DNA of 64,000 bases. It comes from Symbiodinium natans (lineage: Eukaryota > Sar > Dinophyceae > Suessiales > Symbiodiniaceae). The stretch lies in contig CAJNDS010000067.1 of assembly GCA_905221605.1 (NCBI GenBank), positions 18,501 through 82,500 on the forward strand, given 5' to 3'. Below are positions 1 through 10,014 of the stretch, in pieces. Within the stretch, counting starts at the first letter, position 1, and every line of letters begins with the position of its first letter. A model generated the notes under the pieces. That model searched no databases. It had not been told where the DNA came from and saw only the letters and a program-made list of their open reading frames with translations. Both the position numbers and the translations under genes were made by a program.

Positions 1-3
1 GAG

Positions 4-498
4 ATGGTGCGGCTCCTGGTGGAGCTGTGGCCCGACGGGGTCAAGGTTTCTGACGGATTCGGTCAGATACCCTTGCATCTTGCGTCTAAAGGGTATGGAA
101 ATCTGGACACGGCGCGATTCCTGGCGGAGCAGTGGCCCGACGGGGTCAGCGTGCCTGACAACGATGGTCAGACGCCCCTGCATATCGCAGCTGAGTCTGG
201 TCATTGGGACACTGCCGTTTGGCTCTTTCAGAGGCACCCGCCGCTGCAGCCACTTTCCTTGACTCCCATGTTGGACTGTCGGCTCGTGATTGAGGGGGCC
301 TGCAACAGCAGTGAGGGCAGTCATTCCTGGCGGGGCGCTGCGACAGATCTGCATTGCTCAAATCCAGAACGCCTTTTGAAGCCGGCATTGCTGCGATGGC
401 TGGAGGTCTGCGGCGGGCGCCCCCACTGGTCAGACCGTTTTGGTACGCTTGTGGACCGGCTGGAGGACCCCGAGGCGAAGGACGGATGCACGAATTAG
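4..498 (+). CDS. Ankyrin-repeat protein, C-terminal part (5' end outside window)
   Basis: The reading frame is open from the window edge to a TAG at 496-498, so the true start lies upstream. Two successive ankyrin-type units are visible at residues 1-70: the motif WPDGVKVSDGFGQIPLHLA recurs as WPDGVSVPDNDGQTPLHIA, each with the diagnostic PLHLA/PLHIA helix start. The two units are also close at the DNA level (tggcccgacggggtca occurs in both), so the duplication is recent. The last ~90 residues have no recognisable repeat. Ankyrin repeats are protein-binding scaffolds and the partner cannot be inferred. No intron is needed. Other frames are also open for 60-80 codons, but only this one gives family motifs. 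Confidence 0.8.
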   Translation: MVRLLVELWPDGVKVSDGFGQIPLHLASKGYGNLDTARFLAEQWPDGVSVPDNDGQTPLHIAAESGHWDTAVWLFQRHPPLQPLSLTPMLDCRLVIEGACNSSEGSHSWRGAATDLHCSNPERLLKPALLRWLEVCGGRPHWSDRFGTLVDRLEDPEAKDGCTN

Positions 499-642
499 GC
501 TTGAACGTGCTCCCACATAGCTCCTGTACGCCCCTGAAGCTTTAGACGACGTCCGAAGCCGAAATCAAGTGCTCCAAGGTTCGTTGCCCACTGCATCGGT
601 TTCAGGTAGCCGCGGATGAAGCCTTGGTAAGCAAAAGCTCCT

Positions 643-1128
643 GTGGCCCTGAAGGACTTCTTGGAATCCCGTGGGACGCTAGAGGAATTCGTCGGGGGGC
701 TCCTGTCAGATTGGGCCAACTGGGTGAGTATGATCTCCGCCGCAAGCGCAGCCTGCGTCTTCGTGCCGCTGGAGTGGCTGGCAAGCAAGTGGATGCAGGG
801 GCGAGGTAAGGGGCCAGCAGAAGACGAGGTGGTTGCAGATCCATTCTTACCGGGTGCCATAGACTTGGTGGCCAAAGCTTTTGCAAGGCGTGCATGGCTG
901 CTCAGGCTCTGGCGCTGGCTCGAAGTCGCGGTTGCCGTCTTTTGGCTCGGCTTCTCGCTCTTGCTCATGAACTGGGTGTGGTGGGTGCCCCTGGTGGCAC
1001 TGACCTACATTGTCCCGGCAGTCCCATTCCACGGAGTCTGGCACCTGCTCCGAGAGCCCGTGCTGGCCATCATGACTCGGGGCACTGCTGCACAGGCAAA
1101 ACGAATTCTGGGGCGCGATGCCTGGTAG
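643..1128 (+). CDS. Predicted multi-pass membrane protein (unrecognised)
   Basis: Open frame of about 160 codons ending in TAG at 1126-1128. The first in-frame start candidate is only a GTG, so this is probably an exon or the true start lies upstream; AG at 635-636 is a possible acceptor. Hydrophobic segments lie near residues 25-50 and as a long Trp-rich stretch near residues 95-135 (WLEVAVAVFWLGFSLLLMNW followed by WWVPLVALTYIVPAVPF), suggesting two or three membrane spans. A charged loop (GRGKGPAEDEVV) separates them. I do not recognise the family. It sits just upstream of a second membrane-protein frame, and the two could be parts of one protein. Confidence 0.5.
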   Translation: MALKDFLESRGTLEEFVGGLLSDWANWVSMISAASAACVFVPLEWLASKWMQGRGKGPAEDEVVADPFLPGAIDLVAKAFARRAWLLRLWRWLEVAVAVFWLGFSLLLMNWVWWVPLVALTYIVPAVPFHGVWHLLREPVLAIMTRGTAAQAKRILGRDAW

Positions 1129-1203
1129 AAGTAGTAGTCGTCGTAGTCGTATGGCTGTAGCAGACAGTAGCAGTCGTAGGTTCACCACGAGTGACGGGTA
1201 GGG

Positions 1204-1911
1204 TTGAGAACCGTAGCCTCAGTACAGGTGGCTGGTCTCCTTCGCACAGTTGTTCTGTCAGCAATATTTATGGTGGCATTTGGTGCTGACCAATTCCGTG
1301 TGTTGGAAGACAGTCCTGTGCTGCAGACTTGGGTATTTGACCACATGCTGAACCCCCTCTACTCCAAGTGGTATACACTGACTCTAGATGGGTGGCGTGA
1401 GAGTCGACTCCATGATCACTGGTTGTTTCAATGGGCTCCGGACATAACCGGTTTCGACCTGTTCGCACTTGTGAGAGACCTGCTCCTGGGCTTGGTCCTC
1501 CTGTACATGGTGAGTTTGCTTTGCATGGCCGTACTCAGATGCATGCTCCACTGGATTGATGGGTGTGGCGACCGTCCTCAGTCCATGCCAGACAGCGACA
1601 CCATGAATAGGTTGAGACAGCAGGTGGTCCAGGGTTTGCTCAAAACACCCAGGGACAAGTTTCCCGATGCAACTGATGTGCACGGGAAGATCGAACCCGT
1701 CATGGCTCTTACTTGGCCCTGGCGCGGCGGGGGGCTGTTGCAACGTGTGGCTTTGCTGCTGCTGGATGTCGGCCTTGACATCAACACTGTTTTCACTTTC
1801 CTGGCCGCGCAGCAGTACGTGCTTGCTGCCATGACAGTCTTCCTTATGGTCCGCAGCTGCCTCAAGCAACTGTTGATCCTCGCCCCTTGGCGTCTTCGCG
1901 AGGCCTGCTAG
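1204..1911 (+). CDS. Predicted membrane protein, 3-4 spans (unrecognised)
   Basis: Open frame of 235 codons ending TAG at 1909-1911, free of telomeric repeats. No ATG is near the 5' end; the ctcagtacag at about 1219-1228 could be a splice acceptor, so the frame may continue from an upstream exon. Hydrophobic stretches: residues 10-27 (LLRTVVLSAIFMVAFGA), 85-115 (LFALVRDLLLGLVLLYMVSL and following), and two near the C-terminus (RVALLLLDVGLDI; VLAAMTVFLMVRSCLKQLLI). A soluble region of about 60 residues with HWIDGCGDRPQSMPDSD lies between. The gap to the upstream frame (1129-1203) is filled with GTAGT-rich simple sequence. Trying to join the two frames by a simple GT-AG intron gave a stop codon, so I leave them separate. 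Confidence 0.5.
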   Translation: MRTVASVQVAGLLRTVVLSAIFMVAFGADQFRVLEDSPVLQTWVFDHMLNPLYSKWYTLTLDGWRESRLHDHWLFQWAPDITGFDLFALVRDLLLGLVLLYMVSLLCMAVLRCMLHWIDGCGDRPQSMPDSDTMNRLRQQVVQGLLKTPRDKFPDATDVHGKIEPVMALTWPWRGGGLLQRVALLLLDVGLDINTVFTFLAAQQYVLAAMTVFLMVRSCLKQLLILAPWRLREAC

Positions 1912-2235
1912 GGCGCGCTGCTGATTCGGCATCCAGTGCTAGAAAGTTGTTTTAGCAGCAGTTTATAGTCCCCTTTGTCTTGTAGAAAAGGTGGATAACA
2001 GCCTGAACCCTTAAAGTCCATTTTGATCTTCTTCTGAAAAGACTCTTGTTTTCGAGGTCGACCAGGGACTCAACATTTGATATCAAGGGAAAGTGACTAC
2101 TTCGACAGTCATTCGATTATGTTTACTTTCCAGCATTTGCAATAGAACTCAATCCTGTTTTGGTCTATCTGGAAGCCTTGGCCTGCATGACCGTCGTGGA
2201 ACGCAATGAGGAACTGACCATTTGCTAGGCAGCGC
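1912..2235 (+). other. Gene-free flank before the telomeric field
   Basis: No supported reading frame, inverted-repeat element or tandem array is visible. The sequence is of mixed composition and is probably the 3' flank of the preceding membrane-protein frame. The first telomeric units appear at about 2236. Confidence 0.4.
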
Positions 2236-2713
2236 CCTAAACCTTATAAACCCTATACCCTGTCAACCCTAAACCCTATAAAACCCTAAAAACCCTAAAA
2301 ACCCTAAAACCCCTAAAAACCCTAAAAACCCTAAAAACCCTAAAACCCTATAGAGAAAAACCATTCAATACAAGCGTGAAATTTTCTGTCCTTTAAACAA
2401 GCCTTGCCTCGCAACTTCACCCGCGCTTCAAGCCGATTGCCACCGACGCCTGGTGTGGTTTAGGGTTTAGGGTTTAGGGTTTAGGGTTTAGGGTTTAGGG
2501 TTTAGGGTATCTCCAAGTCAAGAGTGTTTCTAGAGCTTCCCTACTCAGAGCCAAGCTTCAAGCCTCATGCCTGGGTAGGCGATCCTCGCGAGCCACCAGC
2601 GGGGCATCGTGCGGAAGGACCTCAGGGACTTCTTAGAGGCGGCTCACCGTGATTTAGGGTTTAGGGTTTAGGGTTTAGGGTTTAGGGTTTAGGGTTTAGG
2701 GTTTAGGGTTTAG
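2236..2713. repeat. First telomeric cluster: CCCTAAA(AA) at 2236-2351, TTTAGGG at 2459-2509 and 2651-2713
   Basis: The first block is in CCCTAAA orientation with many 8-9 base variants (CCCTAAAA, CCCTAAAAA). The next two are clean TTTAGGG. Two unique spacers lie between (2352-2458, 2510-2650), with no convincing exon in either. Confidence 0.85.
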
Positions 2714-2856
2714 GCTAGGGTTTGCTTTTTGTGCGTGTAATTAGGAAATTCTGGCAAACCGGTGAATGGGAGAGTTCATGTATGCAGCTTGTGCTAGAAC
2801 TTTGTTGATCGCTCCAGCCTAGGACCGGACTTCCTCAAATCACCAAAAATAGTTTG

Positions 2857-2970
2857 CTAGGATGCCCAGTAGTACCCTTATTCCCTTTTGGGGGGGGGGT
2901 TTAGGTTCCCTTATAAACCCCTTTAAGCAAAAAAGGGCACCCTTTTTAAGCCTAGGTTACTGGGCAGCCT
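2857..2970 (+). mobile_element. Introner-like element, family D
   Basis: The element runs from GCCCAGTAGTACCCTTATTC to GGTTACTGGGCAGCCTAG. The ends are inverted repeats (gcccagtag / ctgggcagcc), and the centre has a further inverted pair (cccttattcccttttggg / aaaaaagggcaccc). Sister copies lie at 8980-9105, 10651-10750, 17594-17745, 26420-26535, 29645-29757 and 37961-38317. The 3' end is AG and is followed by an open exon-like stretch. Confidence 0.65.
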
Positions 2971-5900
2971 AGTTTGTATTCGCAGCAGCTAAGGAGGAGA
3001 AACGCTCAGAGGCTTTCTACTGTGGCTGCATCACGGGCTACTCCATCTGCTTTTCCGCGAAGACTGCTGATCAAGTGCTCGTGCAGGTTTGCAGTCTCTT
3101 GCTGAGCACATGGCTTTTCTCAGGCTGCCCATCTCGGAGCAAATGCTGGCGAAACAGGAAAATGTTGGTTTGCGGGGTGTGTTTCGGTCAGTTGGTGCGT
3201 GGTAGTTGCAGGCTATGCTGTGCGAGTGTGCGACCTGGACTTCGAAATGGATGAGGAAAGGGTAATGGATGAGGACAGGGTTTAGGGTTTAGGGTTCAGG
3301 GTTTAGGGTTTAGGGTTTAGGGTTTAGGGTTTTAGGGTTTTAGGGTTTTAGGGTTTTAGGGTTTAGGGTTTAGGGTTTATGAGGACTTCTCAGAAGACTG
3401 CGCAGCCCAATCCATTCCCCCTTGTAGGATCGCGAGTAGCAGGGGATGCGCAAACCTTAAAAGCCAAGCCCACGAAGACACCCTAAACCCTAAACCCTAA
3501 ACCCTAAGCCCTAAGCCCTAAACCCTAAACCCTAAACCCTCAATGACACGACCCAAGCCGGACGCGGTAAGCATGTGAGCAGCATTCCCCGCTCTTTTTA
3601 GGTGCACACTTCGCCACGTTTACAACTGATTTTTTTGAGTAGTTGCCTTCGCCTTAAATTTACACCTCCAGTGCCCAGCACACGTAGTTCGCATGGGCTT
3701 GCGACGCCAGAACACTACCAAACTTCTCTCAGTTTCTTTTGGACGCCAGGAATTCTAGCTTACAAACATGTGCGAGGGCCTTGGCCGGTGTGGCTGTGTA
3801 TTGTATATCTTCAAGTACTACGGAAGTGAATGGTTCGGAGGCCAGCTCGCAGTTGGCCATTAGGCTGACTGGTGGACAGCAACGAGTGAATAAGATCTGG
3901 TCGACTTCTAGGACACTTTCAGGCGGCTGGATGTGTCTACGGAACATGCAGCTTCAATATGCGCAAATAAGTCGGCAGCCTTGCCTCAGACGTGTGTTAT
4001 TGCTCTTCATTGCGAAGCTAGTCCCCATATCTTGAGGCTGCGACATATTATCGCTCTCTTTTTGACAACACATCCTCCAGACCAGTCGCCAACGTTATAC
4101 AATATCTTATGCATTATCTTTTTTCCATTAATTATCGCATACTTACCCTACCGTGCTTATTGCCTTAGACTATCTGAGATGACCTTAGATTATCTTGGAC
4201 TGTTAAAAAGATCTTGGAGTGCCTTAGATTGTTGTCGAGTTTTTCAGATTCTCTTAAAGTGGAGGATAAAAAATTAAAAGGAGTTATGGAAGTTTTGCCG
4301 AATGAGGAGGCACCCCCAACTCTGGGTCAAGACGCTCCTTCAGAAGATGCCCCAGCGGAGGCGTGGAATGCTCTGTAGGGTTTAGGGTTTAGGGTTTAGG
4401 GTTTAGGGTTTAGGGTTTAGGGTTTAGGGTTTAGGGTTTAGGGTTTAGGGTGAGCTCAAGGACGTGAAATCGGTAAGGGTCCCCGGGGGGATTGGTCCAG
4501 CTAAAGAATTTTCATCGACAGGTCCTGAACACGGCTTTTGTGTTAAGGGTTTGGGGTTTGGGGTTTAGGGTTTAGGGGTTTAGGGGTTTAGGGGTTTAGG
4601 GGTTTAGGGTTTAGGGGAACTGTTGGGAGCATGGAGCAGTAATCAAGTTGCCAAGATGAAAATGAGGCACGCGCAAAGTGGAGAAATGGCAGGGCCGACT
4701 TGGCATGATATCAGGAGTCGTGCGCAACCCTTCGAAGAGAGAGCTTCGAGAGTAAGCCGTCCCTGGACCTTTCCGCCTAAACCCTAAACCCTAAACCCTA
4801 AACCCTAAACCCTAAACCCTAAACCCTAAAGCCTAAACCCTAAACCCTAAACCCTAAACCCTAGATGCATTTCTGTCACAGGCAAGATCTCCAATTGTGT
4901 TCCTGAGTTATCCCAACCCCAGCGCTCAGCACAGCAGGGCAGGACGGCGCTGCCCCTGCCTTCAGCCGACTTGAAGTAGGGTTTATTTTTCTGTTTTTGG
5001 TGAGTGTATATAAGGTTCCTTTTTTAATATTGGTGAGTGTATATATTTGGTGTCCTTTTGGGGATACAAGAAATAAAAACCCTACTTCACATGAGTTCCT
5101 CCCAGGGCACCGTAGAATATCACCTGAGCTGTGAGCAGACATTTGTGTCCGATCTCTAGAGAAGTCGAGCTGCCGGCATCGAGAATTTCATCTGAGTTGC
5201 GATGCCGTTCTCGAACCAACAGCTCTCAAACTCCACACCCCAAACTGGCCCAAACTGGCAGTAGTATACAAATCATTGAGCATAGTAGTGGTGAGAGCCA
5301 AAGAAATTGTCTTGAATTGAAGATGTCACCTGCCCTGTTTTGTGAGCCCTTATGGCGGCATTTTGGATTGAACAATTCCTAGTAGTAGGTAGCCTTTAAC
5401 CTTTTTGGGGTAATATAATCCCCTTATAATCCCAAAGGTTAACCTTTAATTCCCCCAGGTTACTGGACAACTAAGATTTTGCGACAGGCTGCGGACTCTC
5501 CTGCACAACAGATGCCTCAGAACGCAGAGCTTGATGAGACGGCTGCCATCTCCGCAGTTGCCAGTGACGTGAGGGTGGCGGCCGACAGTATCTCAGTTTG
5601 AACCCTAAACCCTAAACCCTGAACCTGAAAACCTGAGGCAGGCACTTCGGCCCGAAAGGGCAAAAAGTCCAAGCGAAGAGTCAAGAGTCAACGGGGCAGA
5701 AGCTTCCAGAAACCCGGATTTTCCAAGCGCTGTGATTTAGGGTTTAGGGTTTAGGGTTTAGGGTTTAGGGTTTAGGGTTTAGGGTTTAGGGTTTAGGGCT
5801 GTGAGCCAGTACAGAGAACTGCCGGCAAGTCTCGCGTTGAAGCCATGCAGAAGGCTTGAAAGGCCTGAGCGGCTGACTCAGATCTCGCCAATAAGCTGAA

Positions 5901-6503
5901 TGCAGTGATCTGGGTTTAGGGTTTGGGGTTTTGGGTTTAGGATTTAGGGTTTAGGGTGGCACTGGCAGGCACAGACTGGAGCAAGTGTTTGGCCGCTACA
6001 CGGCTTCACCTTTTCCTCAGATCCCCAAAGCCCTCACTTCTTGATAGCTTCAAAGAGTGTCAGGAGGCCAACGCATCTCATGACACAAAGGATGGGCCTG
6101 GGATTCTGGGACGGGTGGAACTTCCCTTCGTATGATGCTCTTACGAAGGGCTTATATGAAGCAGGGTTTATATTGCTGTTTTTGGTGAGTGTATATAAGG
6201 TTCCTTTTCAATATTGGTGAGTGTATATACTGGGTGTCCTTTTGGGGGTACAAGAAATATATACCCTACTTCATATCATGTAGGAGTAAACTGTTACTCC
6301 TTCTTTGGCGTACAGTTTTTTTTGCAGTCGCGATGGCTGCTCGAGGATGTGCTGAGCACAGCGGATGCCAGGCCTCATGGCCTGTCCTCTTCTCGCTAGG
6401 CAGAGTAAATTCGCCGCGTGGAAAGTGGGGGTTTAGCGTTTAGGGTTTTGTGTCGATGATCTTAAGATCTGCGACAGCAGCTGATACGGAAGCCAACACA
6501 CAC

Positions 6504-6534
<31 letters not shown>

Positions 6535-7021
6535 GTATACATATCATATATATATATATATACACCATTATATACCCGATTCAGGAATACTCTCTGGGCC
6601 CTCGCGCGGCTTCGAAATGCTGCGGGCACCCAGCCCACAGGGCTTGCCAGCAAGGTGGACACTGCGTTCACGGCGGGCGTTTTGAGGTTTAGGTAGGGTG
6701 TAGGGCTTAGGGTTTACAAGTGTTTAGGGTTAGGGTTTATATTATAAACCCTAAACCCTAAACCCTAAACCCTATTATAAGGTTAGGGTTTAGGGTTAGG
6801 GTTGAGTTTGGGGTGTTGGGGTCTACCTGAAGACTTTGGTGCAGGAGCTTGTCATCTTTTCCTATTAGGGATCCAAGTACGCTGCACTTAAAGCGACTAC
6901 ATCGGAGAGCCTTCTTCGCATGGTCTATCCGTGCTTTTGCCCCAATGGCCTTAAACATGCCTACCAGCACCCCTTTTCCCCAATCTTCACTCTGAGAGCC
7001 TCAAGTGCCTTGAGGGCGTAG
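2971..7021 (+). CDS. Exon islands of one or more unrecognised genes
   Basis: Candidate exons: 2971-3087 (contains KEEKRSEAFYCGCITGYSIC; cag|gt donor); 3124-3162 (LPISEQMLAKQEN, acceptor ctcag); 5092-5380 (long open frame with CEPLWRHFGLNN) followed by a family C introner and 5476-5601 (41 codons, acidic, ends TGA); 6328-6395 (SRWLLEDVLSTADARPHG, strong tttttttgcag acceptor); 6592-6686 (NAAGTQPTGLASKVDTAF); and 6869-7021 (50 codons, starting GSKYAALKATTSESLL after ctattag and ending TAG). The stops at 5601 and 7021 imply at least two genes or a wrongly joined exon. No family is recognised. Exon calls rest on open frame, splice signals and plausible composition only. Confidence 0.4.
3279..3541. 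repeat. Telomeric arrays: TTTAGGG/TTTTAGGG 3279-3378 and CCCTAAA 3480-3541
   Basis: The two arrays face each other in opposite orientations about 100 bp apart, so the pair could form a long hairpin in RNA. The 3279 array includes a run of four 8-base TTTTAGGG variants. Confidence 0.85.
3600..4375. other. Stretch with no convincing gene
   Basis: AT-rich between about 4030 and 4280, with recurring ccttaga.tatct motifs. One frame is open for 114 codons (3933-4277), but its composition is skewed by the AT-rich sequence and there are no family motifs or splice support. No telomeric units occur inside. Confidence 0.4.
4376..4864. repeat. Telomeric arrays: TTTAGGG 4376-4450, TTTAGGGG-rich 4546-4617, CCCTAAA 4777-4864
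   Basis: The middle array is a run of 8-base TTTAGGGG variants that appears locally homogenised. The third is in the opposite orientation. Confidence 0.85.
4973..5091 (+). mobile_element. Introner-like element, family I (copy 1)
   Basis: Terminal inverted repeats GAAGTAGGGTTTATTTTT and AAATAAAAACCCTACTTC enclose a body with two copies of TTGGTGAGTGTATATA. A second copy with the same body lies at 6158-6277. Length about 119 bp. Confidence 0.75.
5381..5475 (+). mobile_element. Introner-like element, family C (copy 1)
   Basis: Hallmarks are GTAGCCTTTAACCTTTTTGG near the 5' end, the inverse CCCAAAGGTTAACCTTTAA in the body, and the end GGTTACTGGACAACTAAG. The ctaag end acts as a 3' splice-like AG. 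Both flanks are open exon-like frames. Copies also occur at 9106-9203 and 39667-39904. Confidence 0.7.
5737..5798 (+). repeat. TTTAGGG array
   Basis: About nine near-perfect TTTAGGG units. The following 5800-6157 has no supported gene, only a short degenerate TTTAGGG patch near 5911-5957. Confidence 0.85.
6158..6277 (+). mobile_element. Introner-like element, family I (copy 2)
   Basis: Nearly the same as the copy at 4973: GAAGCAGGGTTTATATT and its inverse AATATATACCCTACTTC at the ends, with TTTTTGGTGAGTGTATATAA in the body. Confidence 0.75.
6503..6566. repeat. AT-rich microsatellite
   Basis: Imperfect (TA)n with interspersed TGTATA and CATATA. Apparent Tyr/Ile-rich reading frames here are simple-repeat artefacts. 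Confidence 0.85.
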
Positions 7022-7793
7022 GGTTTAGGGAATTGGGTTTTTTGCGCCTAGTCGAAACAGTAGAAGTACTACTGCCTAAACCCTAAACTCTAAATTTGGG
7101 TCACACTTGGATGAACCTAACGTAAACCCTGTCAGGCCCTAGAGCCTTAGAGACCGCGTGAAGGCTTCATTAATTAGTGCATTTCGACCCTCCCAGCTCC
7201 AGAGCCCTAAATCACGAAAGCTTCCTAGCACTTTAACCCCTCAACTCGGCCCTAAACCCCAAACCCTAGAAAGCCCAGGGTCCACGGCCCTTTTCGCGAA
7301 GTCACCATGTAGGCAGCAGCTGCCTTGGCGAGCTACGGCAGCAACAAGGCCTCGGCAGTTTCCGGTACTTACCGTGGTAGGGCAAAGGTTTATACGGCTT
7401 GGGGTATTAAAGGGTTTAGGGTTTTTGAGGATTTAGGTTTTGATGGTTTAGGGTCTGGGGTTTGGGGCACAAGGTTTAAGGGTTTTCCAGTTTTTACGTA
7501 GCATGGGAGGGCTGGGTGGAGTGCTTAACGTATAGGTTCAGGGTATCAGTATTTGGGGTATAGGGTTTCGGGTTTAGGAGTAAAGGTTGATTAAAGGGTT
7601 TATGGTTGTAGGGTTAAAGGTCCCTTGTAGACCCTAGACTTGCAAGCCTACAGCCCTATAGCATGTTAAACCCTCAGGAAGCCCCACTTTTTGGGCCTAG
7701 GCTAGGCTTTCCAGTCGCTATAAGGAGCCCGAGGCCCGAAACCCTACACCACAGAGTAAGTGGGCCGGCTTGGCGGGTTTCAGACCCTGGCCT

Positions 7794-8084
7794 AAACCCT
7801 AAACCCTAAACCCTAAACCCTAAACCCTAAACCCTAAACCCTAAACCCTAAACCCTAAACCCTAAACCCTAAACCCCAAAGCCCAAACCCCAAACCCAAA
7901 ACCCTAGACCCTAGACCCTAAACCCTAAACCTTCCGCCTGCAGCCGTCAGTCCTGGCACCTAATTGCCCTCAAACCGATGAAACCTTAGAGCCCTCTCGA
8001 GCCCTCTGGAGGTTTCGAGGTTACGAGGCTTAGGGTTTAGGGTTTAGGGTTTAGGGTTTAGGGTTTAGGGTTTAGGGTTTAGGG
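7794..8084. repeat. CCCTAAA array 7794-7936 and TTTAGGG array 8032-8084
   Basis: A long CCCTAAA block whose distal part drifts into CCCCAAA and CCCTAGA, then unique sequence, then a block in the opposite orientation. Before them, 7022-7793 holds only scattered degenerate units and a possible exon near 7312-7360. Confidence 0.85.
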
Positions 8085-8130
8085 CTTACCTTGAACCCCC
8101 ATGAACCCCATGCCGCCTACACCCTTACAG

Positions 8131-8220
8131 GCCCCAGAGCGGCAGCTGAAGCCGCAGGACATCAGCAACGGCCCGTGCACGCGGCTGCACGTTGTACAGC
8201 TAGTGGCCCCCGAGTTCTAA
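8131..8220 (+). CDS. Candidate terminal exon (unrecognised)
   Basis: After a clean acceptor (cacccttacag at 8120-8130) the frame reads APERQLKPQDISNGPCTRLH and continues to a TAA at 8218-8220. No family is recognised. It lies between telomeric arrays. Confidence 0.4.
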   Translation, partial: APERQLKPQDISNGPCTRLHVVQLVAPEF

Positions 8221-8466
8221 GGCTCTAAGGAAGGGATGGGGGAGTGGGTGGGATCTAGATCCTCGTCGTTCTCCGATACCTTTGCCAGAGACTGAGGATT
8301 TAGCGTGGTCGTGTTAAGTGGTGGGCCAGGCGTTTTGCATTCGGGTCCTATGTTAATAGGTTTAGGATCAAAACCCTTTAAACCCCCGAAAACCCTAAGC
8401 TCCAGAAACCCTGAACCTGCAAGTGAGGGTGGGGAGGAGGAAGAGGAGAAGAAGGCTCAGAAACGA

Positions 8467-8607
8467 CCCTAACCCTAAACCCTAAACCCTAAACCCTAAA
8501 CCCTAAACCCTAAACCCTAAACCCTAAACCCTAAACCCTAAACCCTAAACCCTAAACCCTAAACCCTAAACCCTAAACCCTAAACCCTAAACCCTAAACC
8601 CTAAACC
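8467..8607 (-). repeat. Long CCCTAAA array (about 140 bp)
   Basis: About 20 almost perfect consecutive CCCTAAA units. The high purity suggests a young insertion or recent expansion. Confidence 0.95.
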
Positions 8608-8835
8608 TCCCAAAAACCTGCGACATCGGACTGCGGGGCTTCTCTTCCTAGCGCACCAAACCTCTGTGAACACTGCGAAGCCTGTTGGGGGGTGTAGAGG
8701 TTGAGGTTTTTGCGTTTGGGGTTTGGGGCCCTCTGAAACAAGTGCAAGGAGTACAAGATTTAGGGTTTAGGGTTTAGGTTTTAGGGTTTAGGGTTTTGGG
8801 CTTAGGGCTGAGGGCTGAGGGATTAGGGCCGTTTG

Positions 8836-8979
8836 AAGCAAGTACATGGAAGTCTTGCCTGGTTTCCACGATACCTTGCCAAGCAACCCTCTCGACATCG
8901 ACGGGCGGAAGCAGCTTGAATGGAAATGTCTTCAGGTCGCATGTTTCTTGCTCTGTTCATCGAAAACAGGTGCACTTCT
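8836..8979 (+). CDS. Candidate exon (unrecognised)
   Basis: The frame is open through MEVLPGFHDTLPSNPLDIDG and RKQLEWKCLQ. A GT donor follows at 8936 (cttcag|gtcgc), or the frame continues to the family D introner that starts at about 8980. An alternative frame is also open but has less protein-like composition. Confidence 0.4.
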
Positions 8980-9105
8980 AGCTTGGTAGCCCAGTGGTAC
9001 CCTTTGCCCTTTTTTTTGGGGGTTCTGGGTTCCCTTATAAAGTAACCAACCCCCCCCCAAAAAAAAAAAAAAAACGGGTCCCGTTTTATTCTAATATGGC
9101 TCAGT
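8980..9105 (+). mobile_element. Introner-like element, family D (copy 2)
   Basis: Begins TAGCCCAGTGGTACCCTTTG and ends near CTAATATGGCTCAGTAG; a poly-A/poly-C loop lies in the centre. It is directly followed by a family C element. Confidence 0.6.
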
Positions 9106-9203
9106 AGTAGAGTAGGTAACCTTTAACCTTTTTGGGTTAATTTTTTTCCCCCTTCAAACCCCAAAGGTTAACCTTTAAAAGCCCTAGGTACTGGACAACT
9201 AAG
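9106..9203 (+). mobile_element. Introner-like element, family C (copy 2)
   Basis: Has the GGTAACCTTTAACCTTTTTG start, the inverse CCCAAAGGTTAACCTTTAA and the ACTGGACAACTAAG end seen at 5381-5475. It abuts the preceding family D element, so two introners lie in tandem. Confidence 0.65.
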
Positions 9204-9687
9204 ATGGTAAACCCTAAACCCTAAACCCTAATTAAACCCTAAACCCTAAACTCTAAACCCTAAACCCTAAACGTTACTGGGCTACTAGGCTAGGCAATTC
9301 TGCCTTTCGGGCCATGACGGTTGATTTGTCTGCCCTTTGGCTGATGAGGGGCTTGCCTTGGGGCTTAAGGTTCAAGATTCTGCGGTTTAAGTGGGGTTTA
9401 GGTTTTAGGGTTTAGGGTTTAGGGTTTAGGGTTTAGACGATTTAGGGTTTTGGGGTGGCCTTGCCTAAGAGAGCTCAAGCCTCCTGCTGTAGGCCGCGCT
9501 TGGTGACTTTGCTTCATGGTTTGCTCTTATTTTAGGGCTTAGGGTGTTTTAACGTTAAGAAAACCCTATCCAGGGTTTTGGGTTTTTTTTTAAACGTTAA
9601 GCAAACCCCTAACTGCAGGGGGTTCTTAAGGGAAGCTTAGGGAGCCTTGGGGCGTGAGTGAAACGGAACCTTGGGTTACATACCCCT

Positions 9688-9776
9688 TAGGGTTTAGGGT
9701 TTAGGGTTTAGGGTTTAGGGTTTAGGGTTTAGGGTTTAGGGTTTAGGGTTTAGGGTTTAGGGTTTAGGGTTTAGGG
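9688..9776 (+). repeat. TTTAGGG array
   Basis: About twelve perfect TTTAGGG units. Upstream, 9280-9687 has smaller arrays and a direct repeat of TAACGTTAAG (about 9549 and 9592), but no supported exon. Confidence 0.9.
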
Positions 9777-10014
9777 GAATCCCCTCCTTTAAAAACAGTA
9801 TATATATATATGTAAGTTGCTGAAGGGAGGTGGGGTGCTCAAAGCCTAGGCTACAGGTTAAGCGCTCTGGCAGGTTTGTTCAATGGTACCCCAAGCTACT
9901 CTCACCCTGATTTCCCTAAACCCTGAACCCTAAACCCTAAACCATGGGGGTAGTCTTAGATTCGGGGAACCACTTTAACTTGCGAATAAACCCGTGGCTT
10001 TCGAGCTTAGGTCG

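Noticed and set aside
643-1911. One spliced gene joining the two membrane-protein frames
   Set aside because: The GT-AG pairs tried either shifted the frame or created a stop codon, so the frames are kept separate.
3933-4277. 114-codon frame with hydrophobic stretch
   Set aside because: AT-rich sequence, no family motif and no splice or start context that singles it out.
6462-6692. Tyr/Ile-rich reading frames on both strands
   Set aside because: Produced by the (TA)n microsatellite.
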